Below are positions 8,386-16,542 of a stretch of 64,000 bases of DNA, piece by piece. Both the position numbers and the translations under genes were made by a program. Origin of the DNA: Sulfolobales archaeon Acd1 (GTDB taxonomy: Archaea > Thermoproteota > Thermoprotei_A > Sulfolobales > Sulfolobaceae); NCBI GenBank assembly GCA_000389735.1, contig APJY01000002.1, forward strand, positions 310,001-374,000, in the 5' to 3' direction. The stretch's first letter is position 1. The number at the start of each line of letters is the position of its first letter. The notes beneath the pieces are model-generated. The model had not been told where the DNA came from and made no database searches. It worked only from the letters and a program-made list of their open reading frames with translations.

Positions 8386-8925
8386 GTGCAGTTGAGGCTG
8401 AGCGAGTTCGTCTTCAAAGGGGGTGCTAGGTGCGTATCACTCTACGGCTTGGAAGGTAAGGGGAAGAGCGCGATAGCTCTTCAGGTCGCCAAGGACTTCG
8501 ACTTGACGGTTTATATATCCACTGAGGGTCAGTTGGAACCTCGGATGACCTCCCTCGGCATGGGAGAAAGGTTGACTTACGTCACGACCCCAACCAGGGA
8601 GGCGCTCCTAGTAGCCTTGGCCGGACTGACCAAGCTTCCCAGAAGGCCCGACTTAGTGATCCTCGACTCCGCCAACGCCATTTACAGGCAGACGTGGAAC
8701 CTGAAGGACTTAGCCTGGAATATGGCGTTCTTGGCAGACCTCTCGTATCACGGCGTAAAGGTACTTACCGTGTGGGAGATGTCAGCTAACAATAGGGTCG
8801 CAGGGGAGAAGGTAATGAGGGCTTATTGCGATAGGGTCTTAAGGGCGACAGGAAGCTTTTTGCTGGGGAAAAACGAGTACTGTAAATACAAGGTTACGAA
8901 GGAGGAAGTTCTGGGTTGCCTTTGA
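8386..8925 (+). CDS. RecA/RadA-like ATPase paralog
   Basis: 179 residues with a single RecA-fold ATPase core: Walker A GLEGKGKS at 21-28 and Walker B DLVILDSANA near 98-107. It lacks the helix-hairpin-helix N-terminal domain of RadA and is much shorter, like the archaeal RadA paralogs (aRadC/RadB type) that modulate recombination. Start GTG 8386. The gene overlaps the start of carS by 10 nt. Distinguishing recombination mediator from a KaiC-like regulator needs homology search. Confidence 0.78.
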   Translation: MQLRLSEFVFKGGARCVSLYGLEGKGKSAIALQVAKDFDLTVYISTEGQLEPRMTSLGMGERLTYVTTPTREALLVALAGLTKLPRRPDLVILDSANAIYRQTWNLKDLAWNMAFLADLSYHGVKVLTVWEMSANNRVAGEKVMRAYCDRVLRATGSFLLGKNEYCKYKVTKEEVLGCL

Positions 8926-9419
8926 GCGTGTGGGACTTGTTTCTGGCTTTCCTGGTCTACTTTCCAGCCTTCGCTGCCAATGGTTCCGCGGTTTTCGTTA
9001 GGAAGGGGACTCCGGTCGATTTCAACAGGAGGGCGTGGGATGGGAGGAGGGTATTGGGGGACGGGAAGACCTTCGAGGGGCTTCTCGTATCAATTACGTT
9101 AGGCACAACGGTGGGGGTGATCTTAGCCAGTTTCTTGGGACCGGAGCTGATTCTGTATGGTTTCGTGGGCTCACTCTTCGGTATGTTGGGCGACATGTGC
9201 GGGGCTTTCATAAAGAGGAGGATGGGTCTAGAAAGGGGGGCGAAGGCTCCCATACTAGATCAGCTCGACTTCGTGGTATGCGCGACCCTTGGGCTCTACC
9301 TAGTTGGGTACCACGTTAACTTGCTCGGTTTCCTCTTCGTCGCGGTTATGGCTTTCGTTATGCACGTCCTTACCAACAGGGTAGCGTATAGACTTAAATT
9401 GAAATCAGTACCTTGGTGA
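8916..9419 (+). CDS. carS: CDP-archaeol synthase
   Basis: Integral membrane CTP-transferase that activates unsaturated archaetidic acid to CDP-archaeol in ether-lipid synthesis. 167 residues, five hydrophobic segments, the DUF46/CarS signature LGDGKTFEG at 47-55, and the conserved cytosolic loop GDMCGAFIKRR followed by GAKAPILDQLDF near 99-125. Length matches the family. Start TTG at 8916, overlapping the previous gene. Confidence 0.93.
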   Translation: MPLSVWDLFLAFLVYFPAFAANGSAVFVRKGTPVDFNRRAWDGRRVLGDGKTFEGLLVSITLGTTVGVILASFLGPELILYGFVGSLFGMLGDMCGAFIKRRMGLERGAKAPILDQLDFVVCATLGLYLVGYHVNLLGFLFVAVMAFVMHVLTNRVAYRLKLKSVPW

Positions 9420-9422
9420 GTT

Positions 9423-9758
9423 GTGGCCAGGAAGGGCAAGTCTGGCGCGGCTTACGGTAGCGTTAACTACTCAGTGCTCCAGGTGGTCCTGCTCGTTATG
9501 ATGTTAATGGTTATTCTGGGAGTTATGGCTTTTCCCTATTACGTCTCACCCATAACCTCTTCCGGCGCCGCGAATCAGCTGCCCTACGCCATCCTTAACC
9601 TAATTCTAGTGATAGTGTTCCTGATGGGAGTCTATCTACTGGAGGAGAGAAATACTGAACTAGGTTCGACAGTCATAATCTTGGGACTCGTCCTGGCCGT
9701 TATAATGGTTTGGATCTACTACGGAGCTACCGCCCTGAAAGCTTTATTAGGGTCGTGA
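9423..9758 (+). CDS. Small membrane protein of unknown function
   Basis: 111 residues: a basic, polar N-terminus (ARKGKSGAAYGSVNYS) and three hydrophobic segments around residues 18-42, 56-75 and 83-105, the middle one followed by LEERN. No family recognised. Start GTG 9423, three bases after the carS stop, so it belongs to the same transcript and may act in the membrane with lipid metabolism; that is inference. Confidence 0.6.
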   Translation: MARKGKSGAAYGSVNYSVLQVVLLVMMLMVILGVMAFPYYVSPITSSGAANQLPYAILNLILVIVFLMGVYLLEERNTELGSTVIILGLVLAVIMVWIYYGATALKALLGS

Positions 9759-9773
9759 AGTTTTAGGGCTCCT

Positions 9774-9992
9774 ATGGACGTTCAGAAGATAGTCCTAAGT
9801 ACGGGCAGGGAGGTCGTACTTGACGAACACGCGATTAGGGTATTGAACAAGTACGTGAGGACCCAAATGACTTTAGAGGAACTGGCCAAGGAACTGGGCC
9901 TCGCGAGTTGGGAAGAGGCGTATGAGCTCGTGCTCAAAATGCCCAGTTACGTGATGTGGATTCCCTACGTGATGCAAAAGCATTTGGCGTGA
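9774..9992 (+). CDS. Small conserved protein, possible helix-turn-helix
   Basis: 72 residues. An N-terminal beta strand (VQKIVLSTGREVVLDE) is followed by helices RVLNKYVRTQ and TLEELAKELGLASWEEAYELV, the latter spaced like a small helix-turn-helix. Start ATG 9774, 15 nt after the preceding membrane gene; the frame ends just before the convergent mcm gene. No function can be assigned. Confidence 0.6.
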   Translation: MDVQKIVLSTGREVVLDEHAIRVLNKYVRTQMTLEELAKELGLASWEEAYELVLKMPSYVMWIPYVMQKHLA

Positions 9993-9997
9993 AATGA

Positions 9998-12076
9998 TTA
10001 GGCCTTTTTGAAGCACTCAGGCTGAACCTCGTAGATTAAGCCGTTCCTCTTGAGCTCGGCTATGTACTTATTCGTCGTTACGTCATCGATCCCCTGACCC
10101 TTGGCTTCCTTGGCGATTTCCTTAATCTTCGCGCACCCACCCGAGGAAGTCAACTCGGATATTATGTCCAGGATCTTCGAGAGCTTGGCGGTCGCGCTCT
10201 TCGGTCTTCCAACCATAATGGTGTCTATATCTATCTTGCCGGACTCCACATCGAGACCTACGCTCTCCAAGAAGATCCTCATGATGTTTATCGCCCTCTG
10301 GGCCTCGTCTGCTTCCACCGTCTCCTTAAGTGCCATTCTGGCGTAGGCTTCAGAGATTCTTATGAGGGCTTCCAGCTGCCTCGGCGTTATAAGGATCGGA
10401 CTGTCTGGGGTTTCGGCCGACCTCTTCCTCAGCTGGACGAAGAAGTCCATGAGTATCCTCTTAGCCTCATCGGTGAGCTTTGGCTGAACGTATTTTCTGG
10501 CGTAAGCTACGTACTTCTTCAGGAACTCGGGATCAAGTGCGCCTAGTCTCTTTGGGGACTGATGCACTGACAGGATGTGAGAGGCGAGCCTTTGATCCTC
10601 TTCTCCCGGAGTGTCTAAGACTATGAAGATGAGGTCGAACCTCGAGAGGATGGTTGGGGGCAGATTGATGTTATCGCTTAGGCTCCTCTCCATTATGTAT
10701 CTGCCGAGCTTGGGGTTGCCCGCAGCTATCACTGTGGCCCTGGCGTTAAGCTTCGCGACTATTCCCGCCTTAGCTATGGATACGGTTTGTTGCTCCATGG
10801 CCTCGTGAATCGCTACCCTGTCTTCCTCCCTCATCTTATCGATCTCATCTATCACGGCCACTCCACCGTCAGCGAGAACTAGGGCTCCCGCTTCCAGGTA
10901 GAAGTCGCCGGTCTGTTTGTCCCTAGTCACTGTGGCGGTTAAACCAGCAGCTGTGGAGCCCTTGCCAGTAGTATAGACCGCCCTCGGGGCTATCCTCGCA
11001 ACGAACTGCAACAGCTGAGACTTAGCGGTTCCTGGATCTCCAACTATCAGGACGTGGATGTCTCCCCTTATCCTAGTTCCGTCAGGCAAGGTCTTGGGCA
11101 CTCCGCCGAAGAGGGCCAGGGCAAGCGCTTCCTTTATCTCCCAATGACCGTAAATGGATGGAGCTATTGAGGTTATTATCTTCTCCTTAATCCATTGGTC
11201 TTTGGCGGTTTCGAGTATTTTTCTCCTATCCTCTTCGGTAATTTTCACCTCATCCAATATCTTTTGGGAGACCTCCACGCTGTTGGCCCTCAGGTAGAGG
11301 TCGAAAACCGCCCTCGAGCCCTTCTTGGGTGTCGACTCTTGTTTCAGCTCTAAGATACCCACAATCTTCACCCTGTCCCCTGGCCTCGCTGAGTCGACCA
11401 GGTCGTCCTCAAGGATGACTTCAATTTGACGTGGTAACTGGCCGGCGGGGATCTCCTCTGGCCTCTCCTGAAGTACCGCCTTTTGCCAGTCAACGATCTT
11501 GGACTTCTCCGGTAGGAACTTGAACTGTCCCCCTTTCCCGTGCTCGGGGCACTCGGTGGGAGCGTCGAGGACTTCGCCCATCTCCTCATCTCCTGGAGGC
11601 CATTCTATCTCGTGTTCTATCAATTCCCCTGACTCCTTGTCGAACAATGTGTGTTGGAATACCGCCTTCTTGATCCTCTGTTTAATAGGGGTCTGCTTGA
11701 CAAGGATCCCCTCTATAGCGATCAGCTTCCCCACGTCAGTATGGCGGATCTTCCTGAGCTCGACCACTCTAGGGATGTTCACTAACCTGAGGTTGACCTT
11801 TTCTACGTCATCCCTGAAGGAAGGATCGCGCTGGACGATAAGGTCGTACAGAACCTTTTCGAGTTGCGGGATGAGTAGCCTCGGGTTGTTGAGTAGTTCC
11901 GAAGCCAGGGTCTGTTCGAAAACCGAGAGGTGAGCGAAGTCTATCACGAAGCTCCTCTTTCTATAAGCAAGGATCTCGTTGATTTGAGCCTCGTAGACCT
12001 TCTTGCCGCTCTCGTCCTTAAAGCTGAGGATGAAGTCCTCGAACTTCTCGTTGAGCGAGACGGCCTGTTGTGCCAT
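9998..12076 (-). CDS. mcm: Replicative DNA helicase MCM
   Basis: Homohexameric 3'-5' replicative helicase of 692 residues. N-terminal DNA-binding domain with OB fold (residues 1-265), AAA+ domain with Walker A GDPGTAKS at 346-353, Walker B GVAVIDEIDKM at 405-415, and the arginine-finger strand LSRFDLIF near 485, then a C-terminal winged helix (from about 615). The N-terminal zinc site is unusual: only one cysteine (C176 in CPEHGKGG) with histidines at 142, 155 and 179, where most archaeal MCMs use three or four Cys. Co-transcribed with gins23 five bases upstream, as in other Sulfolobales. Confidence 0.97.
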   Translation of the reverse strand: MAQQAVSLNEKFEDFILSFKDESGKKVYEAQINEILAYRKRSFVIDFAHLSVFEQTLASELLNNPRLLIPQLEKVLYDLIVQRDPSFRDDVEKVNLRLVNIPRVVELRKIRHTDVGKLIAIEGILVKQTPIKQRIKKAVFQHTLFDKESGELIEHEIEWPPGDEEMGEVLDAPTECPEHGKGGQFKFLPEKSKIVDWQKAVLQERPEEIPAGQLPRQIEVILEDDLVDSARPGDRVKIVGILELKQESTPKKGSRAVFDLYLRANSVEVSQKILDEVKITEEDRRKILETAKDQWIKEKIITSIAPSIYGHWEIKEALALALFGGVPKTLPDGTRIRGDIHVLIVGDPGTAKSQLLQFVARIAPRAVYTTGKGSTAAGLTATVTRDKQTGDFYLEAGALVLADGGVAVIDEIDKMREEDRVAIHEAMEQQTVSIAKAGIVAKLNARATVIAAGNPKLGRYIMERSLSDNINLPPTILSRFDLIFIVLDTPGEEDQRLASHILSVHQSPKRLGALDPEFLKKYVAYARKYVQPKLTDEAKRILMDFFVQLRKRSAETPDSPILITPRQLEALIRISEAYARMALKETVEADEAQRAINIMRIFLESVGLDVESGKIDIDTIMVGRPKSATAKLSKILDIISELTSSGGCAKIKEIAKEAKGQGIDDVTTNKYIAELKRNGLIYEVQPECFKKA

Positions 12077-12081
12077 TTATT

Positions 12082-12594
12082 CTACCCCAGGGTCTCAAGG
12101 AGTTCCCTTATCTTGAAGAAACCTAATAACTCTTCATACGTAAAGTTGTCCAAGATCTTGGGGTCCTCGACGCCTAGTAATGCCAGGTTAAGTATCTTCC
12201 TCAATCTGAGCTTCTTTATCTCGGAGATTAAAAGTTCGGATTTTTTCTTCGTTTCCATGTCTTCAAAACGGTTGCTTAGGCTCAACTTTTCTACGTTGTA
12301 TTTTGATTTGACGTAAAAGTCTCTGGACAACTTAATGAGGGATCCAGGAACGTTCGATTTCTCTCTCTCTTGGAAAACCACTCTGCTCAGGTCCTCTATC
12401 CCGGCTAAGTTCAGGGTCTTAACTATCCCCTTCTTTTCCAGCTCGATAGCCAACCAGAAGGGTATTTCGTCCTCCGACCCCTTCATAAGAGTGATTGTCT
12501 CGAACCCGCTGTCGAAAGGTCCCCAGCTCTCTAGGACCATCACTCTGACCTTGCCGGCGTAGGATAGAGCTTTACTTATCTCATCAACTTTCAT
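12082..12594 (-). CDS. gins23: GINS complex subunit Gins23
   Basis: Subunit of the archaeal GINS complex, which joins MCM and the Cdc45/RecJ-like protein in the CMG-type replisome. About 170 residues: an N-terminal beta-rich B domain (KVRVMVLESWGPFDSGFETITLMKG region, residues 15-40, with the typical IPFWLAIELEKKGIVK patch that follows) and a helical A domain at the C-terminus, the order of the Psf2/Psf3 (Gins23) group. Position directly upstream of mcm is the known Sulfolobus arrangement. ATG 12594 is preferred to GTG 12600; a TATA-like TTTTTTATCC near 12625 predicts a leaderless message. Confidence 0.85.
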   Translation of the reverse strand: MKVDEISKALSYAGKVRVMVLESWGPFDSGFETITLMKGSEDEIPFWLAIELEKKGIVKTLNLAGIEDLSRVVFQEREKSNVPGSLIKLSRDFYVKSKYNVEKLSLSNRFEDMETKKKSELLISEIKKLRLRKILNLALLGVEDPKILDNFTYEELLGFFKIRELLETLG

Positions 12595-12634
12595 AATCAC
12601 TAACTAAGCGTTTTTCCGTTTCAACGGATAAAAA

Positions 12635-13147
12635 ATGAGGGCCTTGGGTCAGGCCTTGCTCACGGCGTGGACGGGGAAGGAGCACAGGTGTGTCGAGGAC
12701 GTACTTAACGCGTTGTTACCTTATGACCAAGCGGTGGAGGTCAGGCAACTGACAAAGGCTTCGTTCCTGATTTCATCGAGCAAGCTCGGTGCCGATACCA
12801 TAGTCTCGTTCATTAGGAGGACCCCTCCCAGCTGTGCGGCACGCGTTTTCCCCGTGCACGCCTCGGCCAGGAGCGACATAATCGAAATAACCAACGTCGT
12901 CAAGAACTTAGTTGAGACGGACGAAAGGCTGAGAGGTAAGAGGTTTTACGCTGATTGTAGAGTGAGAAGCGGGGAGTTCGAGTGTAGGGCGGTTGAAATA
13001 GCAATAGGAACCGCCTTAAGGGGCCTAGCTACTGTAGATTTCAAGTCGCCCGACTTCGTGATCCTGGTTAACGTCTTCAAGGACTTAGCACTAATCTCGA
13101 TCCTGAAAGAGGTTGACAAAAACTTTCGGAAAGGTCTCTCGGTTTGA
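12635..13147 (+). CDS. THUMP-domain protein
   Basis: 170 residues with a THUMP-like arrangement: N-terminal domain, then the fold's RVFPVHASARSDIIEITNVVKNLV segment and the characteristic strand-helix ending FKSPDFVILVNVFKDLALISIL, which resembles RNA-binding THUMP domains of tRNA-modifying enzymes. No catalytic domain is attached, so it may be an adaptor of tRNA acetylation or thiolation (compare Tan1-type THUMP proteins, which assist the TmcA-family enzyme; a tmcA gene is at 56-58 kb). Divergent from gins23; cdc6-2 follows after 27 nt. Confidence 0.7.
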   Translation: MRALGQALLTAWTGKEHRCVEDVLNALLPYDQAVEVRQLTKASFLISSSKLGADTIVSFIRRTPPSCAARVFPVHASARSDIIEITNVVKNLVETDERLRGKRFYADCRVRSGEFECRAVEIAIGTALRGLATVDFKSPDFVILVNVFKDLALISILKEVDKNFRKGLSV

Positions 13148-13174
13148 ATAAATAGTAATACTACGGGAATACAC

Positions 13175-14437
13175 GTGCAGGTGAAAGTTTTGAGCGATCG
13201 AGCCATCGACAAGATCATGGAGGACATACTGGCTGGGAAAAACAGACTGATCCAGAGGCCTGAGGTGCTGGATCCAGAGTATATACCGAAGAATCTCCCG
13301 CATAGGGAGCAGAAGATAGCCGACCTAACGATGATCTTCAGGGACGCTCTAACCATGCCGGGCAAGTTCTCGATTAGGGCGGTAGTGTTCGGCAGGACGG
13401 GCACAGGGAAGACCGTGACGACGATGACCTTCGGGAAGAAGCTCGAACAGAAGGCGATGGAGACCAGGGGCATGAGGATAAAGTACATTCACGTGAACTG
13501 TCACAAACACAGGACTCTCTTCCTGATACTGAACTACTTGATAGAGAAGATGATGTTGCCCGTATCGTCCAGGGGCCTCTCGTCACAGGAGATGTTCAAG
13601 ATAATCCACGAGTACTTGGAGAAGCGTAACATGTACCTCATATTGGCCCTAGACGAGTTCGACTATTTCGTGAATACGGCGTCCCAGGACGACGTGTACT
13701 TCCTGGCTAGGGTCTATGACGAGCTTAACTTCCTCGAGAAGAGGATACACTACGTTTTCATAGCCAGGGACTTCTCGTCATTGGCAGGGCTGGACAAGAG
13801 CATTAGGGATCACGTGCTAATGAATACCGTAGAGTTCGAACCGTACACATCGGCGCAGTTAAGGGACATCCTGAAGGACAGGGCGGAGGAAGCGTTCGTA
13901 CCAGGGAGCGTGTTGGACGAGGCGATAGACTTCATAGCTGACGTCTACGGAGCCGACAAGGGAGGCTTGGGCAACGCGAGACTCGCGATAGAGACGTTGG
14001 CCCAGGCCGGGATAATAGCGGAAAAGGAGGGCTCCCTGGTCGTCACGAGGGAGCACGCGAAGTTAGCTAACGCCAGGCTAAACCCTTACGTCGCTCAAAT
14101 AAGGGACGACATTCAGGCCTTAGACTTACACCAGATCTTGCTGCTCAAGGCCATCATAAACTTAACGAAGGGGGGCAAGGAGGACTTCTTCTCCATGGGA
14201 AGGGTAGAGGAGGAGTACCAGAGGGTCTGCCAGATCTACAATCAACAGCCACGCAGGCACACCCAGGTCTTCGAGTACGTGAAGAAGCTGAGGCATTTAG
14301 GTATCCTCAACACTAGGGCCAGCGGCAAGGGAATGAGGGGAAGGACGACGTTAATATCGCTGGCCCTCCCCGCCTCCATGGAGCTCGAGGCCGCCGTCGA
14401 GGATGTCCTGAATGCGAGGCTTTCTGGAAAGGTTTGA
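13175..14437 (+). CDS. cdc6-2: Orc1/Cdc6 replication protein, Cdc6-2 type
   Basis: AAA+ initiator family protein of 420 residues: Walker A GRTGTGKT at 73-80, Walker B LILALDEFD at 155-163, sensor region VFIARDFSSL, and a C-terminal winged helix with GRTTLISLAL near 388. In S. solfataricus the cdc6-2 gene sits beside gins23 and mcm, so this is assigned to that paralog by neighbourhood; that protein binds origins in late growth and is thought to act negatively. I saw no ORB-like origin repeats next to it. Start GTG 13175 (GTG CAG GTG AAA). Confidence 0.9.
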   Translation: MQVKVLSDRAIDKIMEDILAGKNRLIQRPEVLDPEYIPKNLPHREQKIADLTMIFRDALTMPGKFSIRAVVFGRTGTGKTVTTMTFGKKLEQKAMETRGMRIKYIHVNCHKHRTLFLILNYLIEKMMLPVSSRGLSSQEMFKIIHEYLEKRNMYLILALDEFDYFVNTASQDDVYFLARVYDELNFLEKRIHYVFIARDFSSLAGLDKSIRDHVLMNTVEFEPYTSAQLRDILKDRAEEAFVPGSVLDEAIDFIADVYGADKGGLGNARLAIETLAQAGIIAEKEGSLVVTREHAKLANARLNPYVAQIRDDIQALDLHQILLLKAIINLTKGGKEDFFSMGRVEEEYQRVCQIYNQQPRRHTQVFEYVKKLRHLGILNTRASGKGMRGRTTLISLALPASMELEAAVEDVLNARLSGKV

Positions 14438-14666
14438 CGAGCGGAAGTTAGAAGCCCTAATTTTGGCGTTAAAGGAGGGAAAGATATCCGTCACGGACCT
14501 GTCTTACAGGGCTAAGGTAAAGCCCGACGTCGCTGCGTCGGTTTTGGAGGACCTGTTCAGGAGGGGCCTACTCGTGAGGGTCTCAAACGACGTTTTCGAA
14601 CCCAACTACGCCTCTCCGGTGATCTCCTGCCTCGCCCAACTGCTAGAGATCATCTTCAGGAGTTAA
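14412..14666 (+). CDS. Small winged-helix protein overlapping cdc6-2
   Basis: 84 residues forming a compact winged helix: helix ERKLEALILALKEGK, helix SVTDLSYRAKV, recognition helix KPDVAASVLEDLFRRG, then a short beta wing LLVRVSNDVFEPN. The start ATG 14412 is 26 nt inside the end of cdc6-2 in another frame, so translation is probably coupled. Not recognised as a named family; its linkage with an initiator gene suggests a DNA-binding helper or regulator, which is inference. Confidence 0.65.
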   Translation: MRGFLERFDERKLEALILALKEGKISVTDLSYRAKVKPDVAASVLEDLFRRGLLVRVSNDVFEPNYASPVISCLAQLLEIIFRS

Positions 14667-14680
14667 CGACAGCTAACCTT

Positions 14681-14702
14681 AGAGTAGCTAAAGAGTAGCT
14701 AA
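14681..14702 (+). repeat. Tandem 11-bp repeat before the moaC TATA box
   Basis: AGAGTAGCTAA occurs twice head to tail (14681-14691 and 14692-14702). The second copy runs into the TATA-like TAAAATATAT (14700-14709), which is about 30-38 nt before the moaC ATG. The position just upstream of and over the BRE/TATA is that of an archaeal activator or repressor site. Confidence 0.6.
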
Positions 14703-14737
14703 AATATATCTGCTCAGAAAGTTTTGAGGATTGGGGA

Positions 14738-15181
14738 ATGAGCGTCAGGCAGGTAGACATCTCCGAAAAAGACGTGGTTCTCAGGGAGGCCGAGGCGGAG
14801 GGCTTCCTGAGGCTGAGAGAAGGAACGATAAGATTGATCAAGGAGGGTAAAGTGGAGAAGGGTGACGTGATTTCCGTCGCTAAGGTGGCTGGGATAATGG
14901 CGGCCAAGAACACTTATCAAATAATCCCCCTGTGTCACCAGATCCCTCTGGAAGCTGTAGAGGTTAACGTGGAGGTCGAGGACAGCGGCGTGAGGGTGAG
15001 GTCCTACGTGAAGGCACACTACAAAACTGGCGTAGAGATGGAGGCGTTGGTGGCTACAACCACCGCGTTGCTAACCGTTTGGGACATGGTGAAGAAGTAC
15101 GAGAAGGACGAGAGGGGTCAATACCCTGAGACTAGGATAGAGTACGTCAGGGTCATTGAGAAGAGGAAGACGAGACAATGA
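14738..15181 (+). CDS. moaC: Cyclic pyranopterin monophosphate synthase
   Basis: Second step of molybdenum cofactor synthesis, converting 3',8-cyclo-GTP to cPMP. 147 residues with family signatures: DVISVAKVAGIMAAKNT at 43-59 leading to IPLCHQIPL at 63-71, and KTGVEMEALV near 96-105, which carry the active-site Lys/His/Glu residues. Length is normal. The gene stands alone on the plus strand and ends one base before the convergent rfcL gene. Two molybdopterin enzymes in the window (36.5 and 49 kb) need the cofactor. Confidence 0.95.
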   Translation: MSVRQVDISEKDVVLREAEAEGFLRLREGTIRLIKEGKVEKGDVISVAKVAGIMAAKNTYQIIPLCHQIPLEAVEVNVEVEDSGVRVRSYVKAHYKTGVEMEALVATTTALLTVWDMVKKYEKDERGQYPETRIEYVRVIEKRKTRQ

Positions 15182-16540
15182 TCACCTTTTACGACCGAAG
15201 GACCTGTACGCTCTCTTACTGCTGGCTCTCTCGCCCTTACTTTCCTCAGCCCTTTCTTCAAGCTTCTTCTCAGGCGTCCCGACCTCCATACCTCCATAGA
15301 GGTCAGCCAGGGCTCGTATCACTTCCTCCTCCCTATCCGTCATTTCAAGGGCTTTCTTGAGGGCCTGCCTGTACTTGGACGATCCATAGATAATGACGAA
15401 GAACGGGAGTACGTCGTTGAGCGTTTTCTCCCTTGAGGCATGAATGTGGTTCCCTATCTTATCCAGAACGGTCTTCAGTCTATCCCTCATGTCTTTGGAT
15501 CTGGCGAGCATCTGGATGTAGGAGGGGAACTGGAACTTCTTCCACTTAGGCTTGTAGGCACCAGTCCACTTAGCTCTCTCTGCGAACGAAACCCCTGGAC
15601 CCATCAGTTCGAAAGCGTAATTAAGTAAGTCCCACCCGACGAGTTTGGCCCTCGTTAAGAACAGAGAGGCCCTGCTTAGGGCGTCGTACGCCCTATAAAT
15701 GTCTTCAACGTTCTCATATTGGTTGGGAATGTTTTCGTCGATCCACCTCATAAGGAGCTCGTAGTCGATCTGAGTGTTGGTCACCGCGTTCTTCGCCTGC
15801 CAGAAGTATCTAGCCCAGAAGATGTTCCTCAAGGCCTCGAAGGGGTCGAGCTCCCTGTCCTTCCTTCTGCCCAGCGTCTTTACCATCGAAGTCGTTACCT
15901 TCCCGTAACCCTCAGCTATCCCCTGGAGCGTGTTTATTGCGTACCTGGCGTCACCCTCGCTCAGCTCTATTATCTCATCCAAGGCCTCATCCTCACACTG
16001 AATCTTCTCCCCTTCACAGATCCTCTTAAGGATCCTCTTCAGTGGGTACTTCGTGAGCCGGGGGACTTCTATCATTTTGACCTTTTCCCTTATTGGCCTA
16101 AGCTGAGGGTCCCAGGGGTCGTTGGCGGTCAGTATTATGGGCTGTCTGGTCCTATCTATGAGCTCGAGCACCGCTTCTATTATGCCTGTGTCAGCCTTCG
16201 TGTTTATCCCGTCCATCTCGTCGAGCAGGATCAACTTTCCCCTCACGCCAAAGAGGCTACCGTAAAGAGAGGCCTTCTCCGCGACGTTCTTTATATCGCT
16301 TAGTTTTCGTGAATCACTAGCGTTTATTTCTAAAAGTTCTAGTTTATAATCTCTAGCTAGCGCTTCAGCTAACGTTGTCTTTCCCGTCCCTGGGGGACCG
16401 TAAAGGAGAACAGCCTTATATTGAGGCTTACCGCTAAGCCAGCTCTCTATCCACGCCCTTAGCTCCTTCTTCACGTCTTCCTGATCCTCGACCTCCTCGA
16501 GGCTTCTCGGCCTGTACTTCAGGAACCATTGTAGGGGCAA
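15182..16540 (-). CDS. rfcL: Replication factor C large subunit
   Basis: Clamp-loader large subunit, 452 residues: Walker A GPPGTGKT at 48-55, Walker [11 protein letters not shown] near 105-114, collar domain to about 400, then a highly charged tail rich in Glu/Lys/Ser. The tail ends [10 protein letters not shown], which has aromatic residues but not a canonical QxxLxxFF PCNA-interacting box. It follows rfcS with a 2-nt gap, so both subunits are made from one message. Confidence 0.96.
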   Translation of the reverse strand: MPLQWFLKYRPRSLEEVEDQEDVKKELRAWIESWLSGKPQYKAVLLYGPPGTGKTTLAEALARDYKLELLEINASDSRKLSDIKNVAEKASLYGSLFGVRGKLILLDEMDGINTKADTGIIEAVLELIDRTRQPIILTANDPWDPQLRPIREKVKMIEVPRLTKYPLKRILKRICEGEKIQCEDEALDEIIELSEGDARYAINTLQGIAEGYGKVTTSMVKTLGRRKDRELDPFEALRNIFWARYFWQAKNAVTNTQIDYELLMRWIDENIPNQYENVEDIYRAYDALSRASLFLTRAKLVGWDLLNYAFELMGPGVSFAERAKWTGAYKPKWKKFQFPSYIQMLARSKDMRDRLKTVLDKIGNHIHASREKTLNDVLPFFVIIYGSSKYRQALKKALEMTDREEEVIRALADLYGGMEVGTPEKKLEERAEESKGERASSKRAYRSFGRKR

Positions 16541-16542
16541 CG

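Noticed and set aside
13148-13175. Replication origin beside cdc6-2
   Set aside because: The gap before cdc6-2 is 27 bp and the gap after the winged-helix gene about 70 bp; neither shows ORB-like repeats or an AT-rich unwinding tract.
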